Origin: Spartinivicinus poritis
GTDB lineage: Bacteria; Pseudomonadota; Gammaproteobacteria; Pseudomonadales; Zooshikellaceae
Direction: 5' to 3'
Length of the DNA stretch: 64,000 nucleotides
NCBI RefSeq assembly: GCF_028858535.1
Contig: NZ_JAPMOU010000005.1
Location: forward strand, 62,001 to 126,000
Each line of letters begins with the position of its first letter. Within the stretch, counting starts at the first letter, position 1. Shown one piece after another: positions 35,477-45,266 of this stretch. The translations under genes were made by a program, and so were the position numbers. The notes under the pieces were generated by a model. That model was not told where the DNA came from, did no database searches, and saw nothing but the letters and a program-made list of their open reading frames with translations.

Positions 35477-36805
35477 ATGACAATAAAACGTTATTTTGCA
35501 GCGGATATGCGACAAGCCATGCGGCTGGTGAAAAATGATCTAGGGCTTGATGCGACGATTTTAAACCAACAAAAAGTGGCTGGCGGGGTTGAGGTATTAG
35601 CAACTTTAGAATTGTCCCAGCCGACCAGACCCCCTGGTCCTGTGACACCAGAGCCTTTATTAAATGAGGAAAAACAGCAGCTGCGGGTAGCAATTAACCA
35701 GGCGAAGCAAGTGATTAATCGTGCCCAGCAGGGTAGTGCTACAACCACTGATGTTAATTTACAGTTGAGGTCAACACCTGGTTTAAAGTCAGTGAGTAAA
35801 ACTGACTCTACAATGACAGCAACATCTGTTGTACACCCGAATGTCACTGATCATCAATTTAGTGCGCTGCAAAATGAAGTCAGCGGCATGAGGGCATTAC
35901 TGGAACAACAATTAGGGCAGTTAGGCTGGTTAAAATACTGTAAGCAAAATCCGGCTAAGGCGCAGCTTTGGAAAAAATTGCAGGCGATAGGTTTTAGTGG
36001 TCACTATTGTCAACAATTACTGGCGAATTTACCTCTACAGCAACAGGGGCTTGATGCCTGGCGAAATTTATTAGCCAATATTGTGAAAAAACTACCTGTC
36101 ACCTCTAAAGATATTACCGATCAAGGGGGGATTTTTGCTTGTGTCGGGCCTACTGGCGCAGGAAAAACCACGACGATAGGTAAACTCGCTACCCGTTATG
36201 CATTAAAGCATGGTACGGATAAGCTGGCATTAGTCACCATGGATACCTTTCGAATTGGTGCCACTGACCAAATTAAAACTTTAGGTAAAATATTAAATGT
36301 GCCGGTTAAAGTGGTGGAGGACGGCCAGCAATTACAAACAGTATTAGATAGCTTTCAGAAAAAGTCGTTGGTCTTAATTGATACAGCTGGGCTTAATCAC
36401 CAAGATCCCAAATTGCAGCTACAATTATCTATATTAAATCAGGTGCGGCCAATGGTGCGAGGCTTGCTGGTTTTATCAACAACCAGCCAGCAACAAGTGC
36501 TGCAAGTGGCTTATAACACATATAGTCAAACTCGGTTAGTAGGGGGGGTGTTAACTAAACTGGATGAGGCTTCCAGGCTGGGGGAGGCAATTGAGCTGCT
36601 CATGGATAAACACCTTGCGGTGTCTTATGTCACTGATGGCCAGCGGATTCCGGACGATATTCATCAGGCACGGGCTTATCAATTGATTAGTCGTGCAGTG
36701 GCCCTCAGTCAACATGCTGAGTTAGCAGAAAGTGAGCTAATGTCAGCTTATATGCAGGCTAATCCTGTAGCTGTAACACCTCCTATGCAAGCCAATGTTG
36801 GTTAA
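35477..36805 (+). CDS. flhF: FlhF, SRP-type GTPase for polar flagellum placement
   Basis: 442 aa from the ATG at 35477. An in-frame extension to 35417 exists, but the conserved family start MxxKRYFAADMRQAM begins at 35477. N-terminal B domain, glutamine-rich linker, then NG GTPase: P-loop GPTGAGKTTTIGKL, DTFRIGATDQI, LIDTAGL and TKLDE. FlhF recruits early flagellar parts to the pole in polarly flagellated bacteria and is paired with FleN. Confidence 0.95.
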   Translation: MTIKRYFAADMRQAMRLVKNDLGLDATILNQQKVAGGVEVLATLELSQPTRPPGPVTPEPLLNEEKQQLRVAINQAKQVINRAQQGSATTTDVNLQLRSTPGLKSVSKTDSTMTATSVVHPNVTDHQFSALQNEVSGMRALLEQQLGQLGWLKYCKQNPAKAQLWKKLQAIGFSGHYCQQLLANLPLQQQGLDAWRNLLANIVKKLPVTSKDITDQGGIFACVGPTGAGKTTTIGKLATRYALKHGTDKLALVTMDTFRIGATDQIKTLGKILNVPVKVVEDGQQLQTVLDSFQKKSLVLIDTAGLNHQDPKLQLQLSILNQVRPMVRGLLVLSTTSQQQVLQVAYNTYSQTRLVGGVLTKLDEASRLGEAIELLMDKHLAVSYVTDGQRIPDDIHQARAYQLISRAVALSQHAELAESELMSAYMQANPVAVTPPMQANVG

Positions 36806-36996
36806 TAGCCCTGTGCCCAATGAAAGGGGATGAGAATAATAAATAAGGCGCTAAGGGGAGTCTCGGTTACCTCTATACAGCGTGTTCCTTATTGTCTGTA
36901 CTCGACAGTTGATGAGTATCGTGACAATGAATGAGCTTCAGGCGGCTGATGCCATGAGCCATTCATTAAAAGGATATAACCAGGATTAATCCGCAT

Positions 36997-37818
36997 ATGA
37001 TCAAACATCCAGTACAAGTAGTCGCAGTAACCGGAGCAAAAGGGGGCGTAGGTAAAACAAATGTAGCAGTAAATTTGAGCATAGCATTGGCGGAACTAGG
37101 GCGTCGGGTAATGTTGCTAGATGCTGACTTGGGGTTGGCCAATGTCGATATTTTATTGGGGTTATCTCCAACTCGGAATATGGCGGATGTACTGGCGGGA
37201 CGCTGTGATCTAAGAGATATTATTTTACAAGGCCCTGGTGGTATTCGAATTATTCCTGCTTCTTCTGGTGCCCAAAAAATGACTGAGCTGAGTTCCCAGG
37301 AACATGCTGGAATGATTTCAGCGTTCAGCGAACTCAGTAACCAACTGGACATGCTTATCATTGATACCGCAGCAGGTATTTCTGATACAGTCATTAGTTT
37401 TGTTCGAGCTGCACAAGAATTAATTATTGTTGTTACTGATGAGCCTACCTCAATTACTGATGCTTACGCTTTGATTAAATTATTACACCGTGATTATGGG
37501 TTATTGCGGTTTCGAGTTGTGGCCAATATGGTGAGATCTCAGCAGGAAGGCCATAATATATATAACAAACTCGTCAATGTAACTGATCGATTTTTAGAAG
37601 TGGCGCTGCAATATTTGGGTGCTATTCCGCTGGATGAGGCTGTACGGAAAGCTGTTTTGCGCCAACGCGCCGTTATTGATATTTACCCCCGTTCTAAAGC
37701 CGCTGTGGCAATTCGAGCGCTGGCACAAAAAGTCGATGCTTTTCCTCTCCCATCATCACCGCGTGGTCATTTAGAATTTTTTATTGAAAACCTGGTTGCT
37801 GGTGAAGTAGGAAGATAA
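36997..37818 (+). CDS. fleN: FleN (FlhG), MinD-like flagellar number regulator
   Basis: 273 aa ParA/MinD ATPase. Deviant Walker A GAKGGVGKTN near residue 14, LLDADLGLANVDILLGL (switch I), IIDTAAG (Walker B) and a C-terminal amphipathic segment. In Pseudomonas and Vibrio FleN/FlhG limits flagella to one per pole by restraining FlhF and the master regulator FleQ. It lies 191 bp after flhF and 11 bp before fliA in the classical order. Confidence 0.95.
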   Translation: MIKHPVQVVAVTGAKGGVGKTNVAVNLSIALAELGRRVMLLDADLGLANVDILLGLSPTRNMADVLAGRCDLRDIILQGPGGIRIIPASSGAQKMTELSSQEHAGMISAFSELSNQLDMLIIDTAAGISDTVISFVRAAQELIIVVTDEPTSITDAYALIKLLHRDYGLLRFRVVANMVRSQQEGHNIYNKLVNVTDRFLEVALQYLGAIPLDEAVRKAVLRQRAVIDIYPRSKAAVAIRALAQKVDAFPLPSSPRGHLEFFIENLVAGEVGR

Positions 37819-37829
37819 TAGGCAATTTT

Positions 37830-38567
37830 ATGGTGTCGAATGAAGCAGGTTTGTATTCTAAGTCGGGACAGCAATTTAACCAGCAATTAATTGAGCAATA
37901 TGCCGGTTTGGTGAAACGAATCGCCCATCATTTAGCTGCACGGTTGCCTTCTCAGGTGCAATTAGATGATTTATTACAAGCCGGTATGATAGGCCTGTTA
38001 GAGGCTGCTAAAAAGTATGATGGGAGTAAAGGTGCTACGTTTGAAACCTATGCAGGTATTCGCATTCGTGGCGCGATGCTTGATGAAATTCGCAAAGGGG
38101 ATTGGGTACCGCGCTCGGTACATCGCAATAGTCGGCGGATTACCGAAGCAATCAGTGGGCTTGAAGCCAGGCTTGGACGCGACGCCAAAGATGGAGAAAT
38201 TGCAGAAGAATTAGGATTGAGCTTAACTGAATACCATCAGCTGTTAAGTGATACAGCCTCAAGCCGGTTATTTAGCTTTGAAGAATTACTGAGTAGCCAT
38301 GATGGACGGCACACTTGGTTAGCGGATCAACAACAATCATCACCGCCAACCAAACACCAAACTGAGCAATTTAAAAAAGCACTGGCTAAAGCCATTGCCA
38401 CACTACCGGAACGAGAGCAGTTATTGCTCTCACTCTATTATGACGAAGAGCTTAACCTCAAGGAAATTGGCATGGTATTGGGGGTGAGTGAGTCACGCGT
38501 AAGTCAGCTTCACAGTCAAGCGGCTGCTCGGCTTCGAGCGCGTCTGCAAGACTGGGCAGTTGAATAG
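37830..38567 (+). CDS. fliA: FliA, flagellar sigma factor sigma28
   Basis: 245 aa. Region 2 (YAGLVKRIAHHLAARLP, DDLLQAGMIGLLEAAKKY, TFETYAGIRIRGAMLDEIR), region 3 and region 4 (LPEREQLLLSLYYDEELNLKEIG, VSESRVSQLHSQA) are all present with no sigma54-type or anti-sigma fusion. It directs late flagellar and chemotaxis transcription. Position between fleN and cheY is standard for polar-flagellate gammaproteobacteria. Confidence 0.97.
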   Translation: MVSNEAGLYSKSGQQFNQQLIEQYAGLVKRIAHHLAARLPSQVQLDDLLQAGMIGLLEAAKKYDGSKGATFETYAGIRIRGAMLDEIRKGDWVPRSVHRNSRRITEAISGLEARLGRDAKDGEIAEELGLSLTEYHQLLSDTASSRLFSFEELLSSHDGRHTWLADQQQSSPPTKHQTEQFKKALAKAIATLPEREQLLLSLYYDEELNLKEIGMVLGVSESRVSQLHSQAAARLRARLQDWAVE

Positions 38568-38648
38568 ACTGGCACCCTCTTAATGACCTACTAGACTAGT
38601 AAGTTAGATGTTCAGCACAAACATCAATGTGGCTTGATGGAGGTCGCT

Positions 38649-39041
38649 TTGGACAAAAATATGAAAATTCTGATCGTAGATGATTTCTCTACGATGAGAC
38701 GGATTATAAAAAATTTGTTACGTGACTTAGGTTTCACGAATACGTCAGAAGCAGATGACGGGCAAACTGCACTACCTATGTTGCAAAGTGGTGGCTTTGA
38801 TTTTCTGGTGACCGACTGGAATATGCCGGGTATGACAGGCATTGACTTACTCAAAGCTGTAAGGGCGGACCCAAAACTAAATACACTTCCTGTTTTAATG
38901 GTAACTGCTGAAGCCAAGCGCGATCAAATTATTGAAGCTGCTCAGGCAGGTGTGAATGGCTATGTAGTAAAACCTTTTACTGCTGCGGTGTTGAAGGAGA
39001 AAATCGAAAAGATTTTTGAGCGTGTTGAAGCAGGTGGTTAA
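38649..39041 (+). CDS. cheY: CheY chemotaxis response regulator
   Basis: 130 aa single receiver domain. Phospho-acceptor aspartate in [10 protein letters not shown], acidic pair in LIVDDFS, switch Thr in MVTAEA and Lys in VVKPFTA. The TTG at 38649 is taken as start because GGAGG (38639-38643) is five bases before it, giving [12 protein letters not shown]; an ATG at 38661 is the alternative. Phospho-CheY binds the flagellar switch; the neighbouring cheZ encodes its phosphatase. Confidence 0.95.
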   Translation: MDKNMKILIVDDFSTMRRIIKNLLRDLGFTNTSEADDGQTALPMLQSGGFDFLVTDWNMPGMTGIDLLKAVRADPKLNTLPVLMVTAEAKRDQIIEAAQAGVNGYVVKPFTAAVLKEKIEKIFERVEAGG

Positions 39042-39050
39042 GAGGTATAT

Positions 39051-39839
39051 ATGTCGCTGCTTGATAAATTAAAAGACCATGCGCCCACTGAATTTGAAAC
39101 GAGCCTGAAAGAACAGGCTCAAAAAATGGTGGAGCATCTGGAAAAAGGCAATTTAAAAGATGCCATAGAAGTTATTCAGGAAATTAACGAAGTCAGGGAT
39201 AAAAGCTTATACAAAGAGGTGGGCAGACTTACCCGGGCACTACATGAATCGATTCGAAATTTTCATGTAGAGGCTGGGCTGGCGAGTGATGATAAAGAAG
39301 CCATGTCTGACATGGTGGATGCATCTGATCGTTTAGAATACGTAACAAAAATGACAGAAAGTGCAGCGAATACAACCATGGACTTGGTTGATAACAGCAT
39401 GCCCATTATTGATGAGCTCAAGTCAGATGCCCATAGCTTAAGGGATGAATGGACTAAGATTCGCAAGCGGCAAATGAATCCGGATGAATTTAGAAAACTC
39501 TATAAACAGATGGATGAGTTTTTAGATCGTAGTGAAAAACAAGTTAATCAAGTCCATAGCAATTTAACTGAAATTTTAGTTGCACAAAATTATCAGGATT
39601 TAACTGGTCAGGTTATTAAAAGAGTTGTTGAACTTGTTCAGCAGGTAGAAGACAGTTTAGTTGATCTGGTCAGAATGGCGGGTCAGGTAGATAAAATTAC
39701 TGGCATTGAGCATGAAATAACAGCAACAGAAGAAGATTCCATTGCTGCTGAAGGTCCACAAATTAAAGCAGAGGAGCGAGTCGATGTAGTGTCAGGCCAA
39801 GATGATGTTGATGATTTGCTTTCTAGTTTGGGGTTTTAG
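39051..39839 (+). CDS. cheZ: CheZ, CheY-phosphate phosphatase
   Basis: 262 aa mainly helical. The long helical hairpin contains the catalytic region NYQDLTGQVIKRVVELVQQV, with the conserved D and Q residues, and the C-terminus DDVDDLLSSLGF is the CheY-binding peptide. It removes phosphate from CheY to end signals. It starts 9 bp after cheY. Confidence 0.95.
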   Translation: MSLLDKLKDHAPTEFETSLKEQAQKMVEHLEKGNLKDAIEVIQEINEVRDKSLYKEVGRLTRALHESIRNFHVEAGLASDDKEAMSDMVDASDRLEYVTKMTESAANTTMDLVDNSMPIIDELKSDAHSLRDEWTKIRKRQMNPDEFRKLYKQMDEFLDRSEKQVNQVHSNLTEILVAQNYQDLTGQVIKRVVELVQQVEDSLVDLVRMAGQVDKITGIEHEITATEEDSIAAEGPQIKAEERVDVVSGQDDVDDLLSSLGF

Positions 39840-39851
39840 GGGAGCTGTCTC

Positions 39852-42209
39852 ATGAGTTTCGAGGCTGATGAAGACATCCTGCAGGATTTTTTAGTCGAAG
39901 CCGGAGAAATCTTAGAGCTGCTTTCTGAACAGCTCGTTGATCTGGAAAATAGCCCCGATGATATGGATTTATTAAATGCTATTTTCCGGGGGTTCCACAC
40001 CGTTAAAGGAGGAGCAGGGTTTCTTCAATTAAATAGCCTTGTTGATTGCTGTCATGTGGCTGAAAATGTTTTTGATATTTTACGCAATGGCCAGCGGTCA
40101 GTAACGACCGAGCTAATGGATGTTGTATTACAAGCATTAGACTCAATTAATGAAATGTTCAGCCAAGTTAGGGATCGTGTTGAGCCTTCACCTGCTGACC
40201 CTGAGCTATTAAAAGCCCTATCAGTACTTGCCCAACCAGAAGGCGCAGCACCTGCTGAAGCACCACCTGCCGCAGAAGCGGCGCCACCGGAACCACCTCC
40301 TGCTGCACCTGAGCCAGCCCCCACTCCCCAGCAACCTACTGCTAATGCCGGGGCTGAAGCAGGGGAAGATATCACTGATGCAGAGTTTGAAAAGCTGTTA
40401 GATGCGGTTGCAGACGAATCGTCAGAGGCTAAAGAACCTGATAAAGCGGCAGCTGCTGCAGCGGCTGGCAGCGATGACATTACTGAAGATGAATTTGAAG
40501 CACTGCTGGATCAATTACATGGTAGTGGCCCAGTTGGCACCTCAGCGCCAGCACCGGCTGCGCCAGAAAAACCTGCTGAACCTGCGCCTACTTCAGCTGC
40601 AGCCCCCCCCAGTGGTGATGAAATTACTGAGGATGAGTTTGAGGCGCTGTTGGATGAATTGCATGGGGGCAGTGCGCCAAGTGGTCAGGGGACTACTCCA
40701 GCTGAACCAGCTGGGGCTCAGCCCGCTGCGACGACACCTGCGCCACCAGAAGCTCCAGCAGCTGCCGCAGCCAAAACAGGAAGCGACTTGATAACGGAAG
40801 CTGAGTTTGAAAGTCTGCTAGATGAACTACAAGGGAAAACCCCTGCTGCTGCAGCACCTGCTAAGCCTGCTCCAGCCTCCCCCCCACCTGCAAACCCCGC
40901 TGCTACTGCGGCACCCGTAAAACGAGAACCACCTGCGGCAGCGCCTCCAGCCAGCCCACCTAAACCACCAGCGGCAGCTGAACCGCGTCAACCAGCGGGT
41001 GGAGGCGGTAAGCCAGCGCCAGCCAAAGAAGCGCCTGCTGCTGAAGCCACCGTTCGGGTAGATACTGCGCGACTTGATGACATCATGAACATGGTAGGTG
41101 AGCTGGTGTTGGTCAGGAACCGACTAGTCAGGTTGGGTAACAAAAGTGGGGATGAAGTGTTATCAAAGGCTGTTGCCAACCTGGATGTAGTCACGGGTGA
41201 TCTTCAGTTGTCAGTGATGAAAACCCGGATGCAACCGATCAAGAAAGTATTTGGTCGGTTTCCTCGGGTAGTGCGGGATTTGGCCAGAAGTCTGAAAAAA
41301 GAAATTAATTTAGAGCTTGAAGGTGAGGAAACAGACCTAGACAAAAACCTGGTTGAAGCGTTAGCAGACCCTCTAGTGCACTTGGTCAGAAACGCAGTTG
41401 ATCATGGTATTGAGTCTCCAGAGGATCGAGAAAAAGCAGGTAAATCACGCAAAGGCACCGTGGTATTGTCTGCCCAGCAAGAAGGTGATCATATTTTACT
41501 ATCCATTGCGGATGACGGTGCAGGGATGGATCCTGATAAATTAAGAGGAATAGCTGTTTCTCGTGGGCTTTATGAACAGGATGCGGCTGATCGGCTATCG
41601 GATAATGAGTGTTATAACTTAATTTTTGCCCCCGGTTTTTCAACTAAAACTGAAATTACGGATATTTCTGGCCGTGGAGTGGGCATGGATGTCGTAAAAA
41701 ATAAAATCTCTCAATTAAATGGCACCATTAATATTGACTCAGTAAAAGGAGAAGGCTCTAAGCTTATTATTAAAGTGCCATTAACATTGGCAATTATGCC
41801 AACCTTAATGGTAATGCTGGAAAACCAAGCATTTGCTTTACCTCTAGTCAGTGTGAATGAAATTTTTCATCTGGATTTATCGAAAACTAATGTAGTGGAT
41901 GGACAGGAAGTGGTCATTGTTAGAGAAAAAGCATTGCCATTATTCCACTTAAAACGTTGGCTAATTAATGGCAGACGATTTGATGACAGTGATGTAACGA
42001 AGACAGAAGCTCATGTAGTCGTAGTATCGGTAGGTACTCAACGAGTGGGGTTTGTTGTTGATCAACTAATTGGACAGGAAGAAGTGGTCATTAAACCCTT
42101 GGGGCAGACTTTGCAAGGCACACCTGGGATGGCCGGTGCCACCATTACAGGCGATGGGCGAATTGCATTAATCTTGGATGTTCCTAGTTTACTGAAAGAG
42201 TATGCATAA
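39852..42209 (+). CDS. cheA: CheA chemotaxis histidine kinase with repeated LID-like linker motifs
   Basis: 785 aa. P1 Hpt domain with phospho-histidine H49 in FHTVKGGAGF; a long Ala/Pro-rich linker (about 128-400) instead of a recognisable P2 domain; P3 dimerisation (about 400-470); P4 ATPase with VRNAVDHGIE, DDGAGMD and GRGVGMDVVK; P5 CheW-like. The linker carries four copies of an acidic helix motif, consensus ITEDEFEALLDELHG, at about 173-186, 210-224, 258-272 and 314-328. These look like the LID sequences that bind ParP in Vibrio, fitting the parC and parP genes downstream. High local G+C in the linker reflects Ala/Pro codons. Confidence 0.96.
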   Translation: MSFEADEDILQDFLVEAGEILELLSEQLVDLENSPDDMDLLNAIFRGFHTVKGGAGFLQLNSLVDCCHVAENVFDILRNGQRSVTTELMDVVLQALDSINEMFSQVRDRVEPSPADPELLKALSVLAQPEGAAPAEAPPAAEAAPPEPPPAAPEPAPTPQQPTANAGAEAGEDITDAEFEKLLDAVADESSEAKEPDKAAAAAAAGSDDITEDEFEALLDQLHGSGPVGTSAPAPAAPEKPAEPAPTSAAAPPSGDEITEDEFEALLDELHGGSAPSGQGTTPAEPAGAQPAATTPAPPEAPAAAAAKTGSDLITEAEFESLLDELQGKTPAAAAPAKPAPASPPPANPAATAAPVKREPPAAAPPASPPKPPAAAEPRQPAGGGGKPAPAKEAPAAEATVRVDTARLDDIMNMVGELVLVRNRLVRLGNKSGDEVLSKAVANLDVVTGDLQLSVMKTRMQPIKKVFGRFPRVVRDLARSLKKEINLELEGEETDLDKNLVEALADPLVHLVRNAVDHGIESPEDREKAGKSRKGTVVLSAQQEGDHILLSIADDGAGMDPDKLRGIAVSRGLYEQDAADRLSDNECYNLIFAPGFSTKTEITDISGRGVGMDVVKNKISQLNGTINIDSVKGEGSKLIIKVPLTLAIMPTLMVMLENQAFALPLVSVNEIFHLDLSKTNVVDGQEVVIVREKALPLFHLKRWLINGRRFDDSDVTKTEAHVVVVSVGTQRVGFVVDQLIGQEEVVIKPLGQTLQGTPGMAGATITGDGRIALILDVPSLLKEYA

Positions 42210-42251
42210 ACATGGTATTAACTTTGTTAGCTAACAAACAGGAGCGACTGG

Positions 42252-43385
42252 GTGGCCATTAGAGTGCTAATTGTTGATGACTCAGGCTTTTTTCGTCGCC
42301 GGGTCAGTGAAATTTTAAAAACAGACCCACAAATCGAGGTAGTGGGTACTGCAGATAATGGCAGAGAAGCGGTTGATAAAAACCTGGAGCTAAAACCTGA
42401 TGTCATTACGATGGATTACGAAATGCCGGTCATGGATGGTATTACTGCGCTTGTAAAAATCATGGAAACTCATCCCACCCCTGTATTGATGTTTTCTTCG
42501 TTAACCCATGAAGGCGCTCGAGTGACACTAGATGCATTGGAAGCAGGTGCTGTAGATTATTTACCGAAAAACTTTGAAGATATTTCGAGAAATAGCGCAG
42601 AATTAAGAAAAACCCTTTGTGATCGCGTAAAAGCTGTAGCGCGCAGTCACATTCCAGGTAAAAGCAGAGCTGCTGAACCCGCACCTTCGCCCGCTCCGGC
42701 TCCTGCTGCACCCAAAACCACAGCACCACCAGCAGCGGCAAAACCCAAAAAAATTATTCATGACCTGGCTTCTAATGAAGCAGTTGCAGGTAAGGTGGTT
42801 ACTTATAGTCGTGGCAGTGCGCGCCATAAGCTGGTGGCTATTGGTACTTCCACCGGAGGCCCAGTTGCTTTACAGAAAGTGTTAACTGCCTTGCCGGGTA
42901 ATTTTCCTACCCCTATTTTACTGATTCAACATATGCCAGGTACTTTTACTAAAGCTTTTGCTGAGCGCCTCCATCGGTTGTGTCAAATAAATGTAAAAGA
43001 GGCGGAAGATGGTGATCAATTAAAACCAGGGGTGGCCTTATTAGCGCCTGGTGGTAAACAGTTAATGGTTGATGGCCGAGGCGGAGGAACCGTTCGAGTG
43101 CTGGCGGGTGATGAGCGGTTGAACTATAAGCCTTGTGTGGACGTGACCTTTGGCTCTGCTGCGAAAGCATTTGGCGATAAAGTCTTAGCTGTGGTGTTAA
43201 CTGGGATGGGAGCAGATGGTAGAGAAGGGGCCCGAATGCTTAAAGCCAAAGGCTCGAAGGTTTGGGCTCAAGACCGGGAAAGCTGTGTTATTTTTGGGAT
43301 GCCAATGGCAGTCATTAATGCCAATTTGGCAGATGAAGTGGTCGGCTTGGAGAGCCTCAGTCAACGGTTAGTCGAAGCCATATAG
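42252..43385 (+). CDS. cheB: CheB, receptor methylesterase/deamidase
   Basis: 377 aa with a GTG start at 42252 supported by AGGAG seven bases upstream. N-terminal receiver (LIVDDSGFF, phospho-Asp in TMDYEMPVMDG), Ala/Pro linker (about 140-165), C-terminal methylesterase with catalytic S in GTSTGGPVAL, H in IQHMPGTFT and D in LTGMGADG. Removes methyl groups from chemoreceptors for adaptation. Follows cheA by 42 bp. Confidence 0.96.
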   Translation: MAIRVLIVDDSGFFRRRVSEILKTDPQIEVVGTADNGREAVDKNLELKPDVITMDYEMPVMDGITALVKIMETHPTPVLMFSSLTHEGARVTLDALEAGAVDYLPKNFEDISRNSAELRKTLCDRVKAVARSHIPGKSRAAEPAPSPAPAPAAPKTTAPPAAAKPKKIIHDLASNEAVAGKVVTYSRGSARHKLVAIGTSTGGPVALQKVLTALPGNFPTPILLIQHMPGTFTKAFAERLHRLCQINVKEAEDGDQLKPGVALLAPGGKQLMVDGRGGGTVRVLAGDERLNYKPCVDVTFGSAAKAFGDKVLAVVLTGMGADGREGARMLKAKGSKVWAQDRESCVIFGMPMAVINANLADEVVGLESLSQRLVEAI

Positions 43386-43578
43386 AACAGTTCAGTTATA
43401 CAGGTATGTCTGGAATAACGAGTTGGGTTATCGAAGGAAGAAAGAGCATACCTGCTGTAGAGCATTTTGATCAGTTAGCGTTAACAGGACAGAATAGCGC
43501 AATATCTAAATTTAAATACATATTAAATTAAGCACTTGCATTATATTCACTGAATAAAAAAGGATACAGCATTCATAT
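43386..43578. other. cheB-motC gap with long inverted repeat
   Basis: 193 bp. CAGGTATG (43401-43408) and CATACCTG (43447-43454) form an 8-bp inverted repeat enclosing a smaller ATAAC/GTTAT hairpin; there is no terminal T-tract. It may be an RNA stability or processing element between the chemotaxis and motor genes. AAAAAAGGA (43555-43563) lies upstream of the motC ATG. Confidence 0.35.
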
Positions 43579-44319
43579 ATGGATGTGTTAAGTGTGGTGG
43601 GGGTTATCCTCGCTATTTTAGCCATTATAGGTGGCAATTATCTGGAAGGGGGACATGCAAGTGCATTAATTAATGGCCCTGCTGCTTTAATTGTATTTGG
43701 TGGCACCCTGGGGGCTGCATTTATTCAAACCTCAGCAGTGAGTTTTAAGCGCGCATTAAGAATGTTTTTATGGATATTTATTCCACCACAGTTTGAAATT
43801 CAGGAAGGCATTAGCAAAGTCGTGAATTGGAGTATGACGGCGCGTAAGGAAGGATTGCTTGGACTAGAGGCAATTGCTGATGCTGAAGTGGATGACTTTG
43901 CTCGAAAAGGGTTGCAGCTATTAGTCGATGGCAGTGAGCCGGAAGTGCTGAGAAATGTCATGGAAGTGGACTTATATGCGGTTGAAACTCGAGACATGCA
44001 GGCAGCCAAGGTGTTTGAAAGTATGGGAGGGTATTCGCCTACCATCGGCATTATTGGTGCAGTAATGGGGTTAATTCATGTGATGGGGAATTTGGCTGAC
44101 CCTTCGCAATTAGGTTCCGGTATAGCCACCGCATTTGTTGCTACAATTTATGGTGTAGCCTTTGCGAATTTGTTTTTATTACCAGCAGCGAACAAGTTAA
44201 AGTTTTGTATTCATCGCCAATCCCTTTACCGGGAAATGATGATAGAAGGCATACTGTCTATTGCTGATGGTGAAAATCCTCGTGCCATTGAACTAAAGCT
44301 GCAAGGATTTACTAACTGA
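43579..44319 (+). CDS. motC: MotC, flagellar stator ion channel (MotA/PomA family)
   Basis: 246 aa, the length typical of Pseudomonas MotC. Four membrane helices: two N-terminal (MDVLSVVGVILAILAIIGG; PAALIVFGGTLGAAF), a cytoplasmic loop (about 75-150), and two C-terminal (GIIGAVMGLIHVM; IATAFVATIYGVAFANLFLL). Forms the proton or sodium stator with MotD. It starts a two-gene unit, 3 bp before motD. Confidence 0.94.
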   Translation: MDVLSVVGVILAILAIIGGNYLEGGHASALINGPAALIVFGGTLGAAFIQTSAVSFKRALRMFLWIFIPPQFEIQEGISKVVNWSMTARKEGLLGLEAIADAEVDDFARKGLQLLVDGSEPEVLRNVMEVDLYAVETRDMQAAKVFESMGGYSPTIGIIGAVMGLIHVMGNLADPSQLGSGIATAFVATIYGVAFANLFLLPAANKLKFCIHRQSLYREMMIEGILSIADGENPRAIELKLQGFTN

Positions 44320-44322
44320 TTT

Positions 44323-45135
44323 ATGACAAGACGGCGAGTGCGAGAAGAGCATGAAAATCATGAGCGTTGGTTAGTTTCCTATGCTGACTTTATTACCTTA
44401 TTATTTGCCTTTTTTGTCGTAATGTATTCTATTTCTTCTGTCAATGAAGGCAAGTACCGTATTTTATCAGAAACCCTGGTAGGGGTATTTAGTGAGCCAG
44501 ACCGTTCCTTAAAACCCATTCAAGTAGGCGATGTGACTCAGCGTTTTCCTGATAAGCCGGTGGATATTATTCAGGTGCCAGATGCCTTTGATATGACGCT
44601 AGATGATAGCGAAACTGAGCAGCCTAAAGATGATACTCTGGCTAAATTAGAAAGCCAGTTTAGTGAAACATTTTCAGATTTAATCAGTAAAGATTTATTA
44701 ACTATTACAGGCAATGAACTGTGGGTAGAAATTGAATTAAAAAGCAACTTATTATTTCTTAGTGGCGACTCGATACCGTCAAATGCGGCTTTTGATATTA
44801 TAAAGCAAGTGGCGGATATATTGAAAAATTACCAAAACCCTCTGCATATAGAAGGTTTTACCGATAATATGCCAATAAATACTAATCAGTTCCCAACCAA
44901 CTGGGAGTTGTCTGCGGCCAGAGCGGCAGCGGTGGTTAGGCTGCTGGCCAGTTATGGGGTTGACCCTAGGCGTATGGCTGCCGTGGGGTATGGCCAATTT
45001 CAACCGATTACGACTAATGACACCCCGGAAGGACGACGCCAAAATCGTCGAGTGATACTAGTTATTTCAAAAAACCTGGATATCCGAAATAGCGTTAATA
45101 CGGCAGGGGGGCGTAATAACCCTGGCAGGCCCTGA
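44323..45135 (+). CDS. motD: MotD, flagellar stator peptidoglycan-binding subunit (MotB family)
   Basis: 270 aa. One membrane helix with the ion-carrying aspartate in WLVSYADFITLLFAFFVVMY (D22), a plug/linker, and a C-terminal OmpA-like peptidoglycan-binding domain (EGFTDNMPINT, NWELSAARAAAVVRLL, GYGQFQPI, NRRVILVI). Anchors the stator formed with MotC. The order cheB-motC-motD-parC matches Pseudomonas. Confidence 0.94.
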   Translation: MTRRRVREEHENHERWLVSYADFITLLFAFFVVMYSISSVNEGKYRILSETLVGVFSEPDRSLKPIQVGDVTQRFPDKPVDIIQVPDAFDMTLDDSETEQPKDDTLAKLESQFSETFSDLISKDLLTITGNELWVEIELKSNLLFLSGDSIPSNAAFDIIKQVADILKNYQNPLHIEGFTDNMPINTNQFPTNWELSAARAAAVVRLLASYGVDPRRMAAVGYGQFQPITTNDTPEGRRQNRRVILVISKNLDIRNSVNTAGGRNNPGRP

Positions 45136-45266
45136 CTATACTCTAAAACATTCTGCTTAAAACAATAGCTATACTGTAATAGTGATTGCTTGGCTTAATC
45201 CTTGCGTCTTTTGCCATTTAAATATGTTGTAGTGGAGTGGAAGTTCAGTTGGCATGGGAGTGAATA

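Noticed and set aside
35397-35847. Overlapping ORFs antisense to the flhF start
   Set aside because: No recognisable protein features; flhF is intact on the other strand.
36966-37394. 142-aa ORF antisense to fleN
   Set aside because: Low-complexity shadow of a clearly conserved MinD-like gene.
38589-38601. TACTAG-A-CTAGTA palindrome upstream of cheY as a terminator
   Set aside because: No T-tract follows and the stem is weak; no function can be supported.
40052-40480. Ser/Ala-rich ORF antisense to cheA
   Set aside because: Arises from the Ala/Pro codon bias of the cheA linker; no ribosome-binding site or domain, and cheA is intact.
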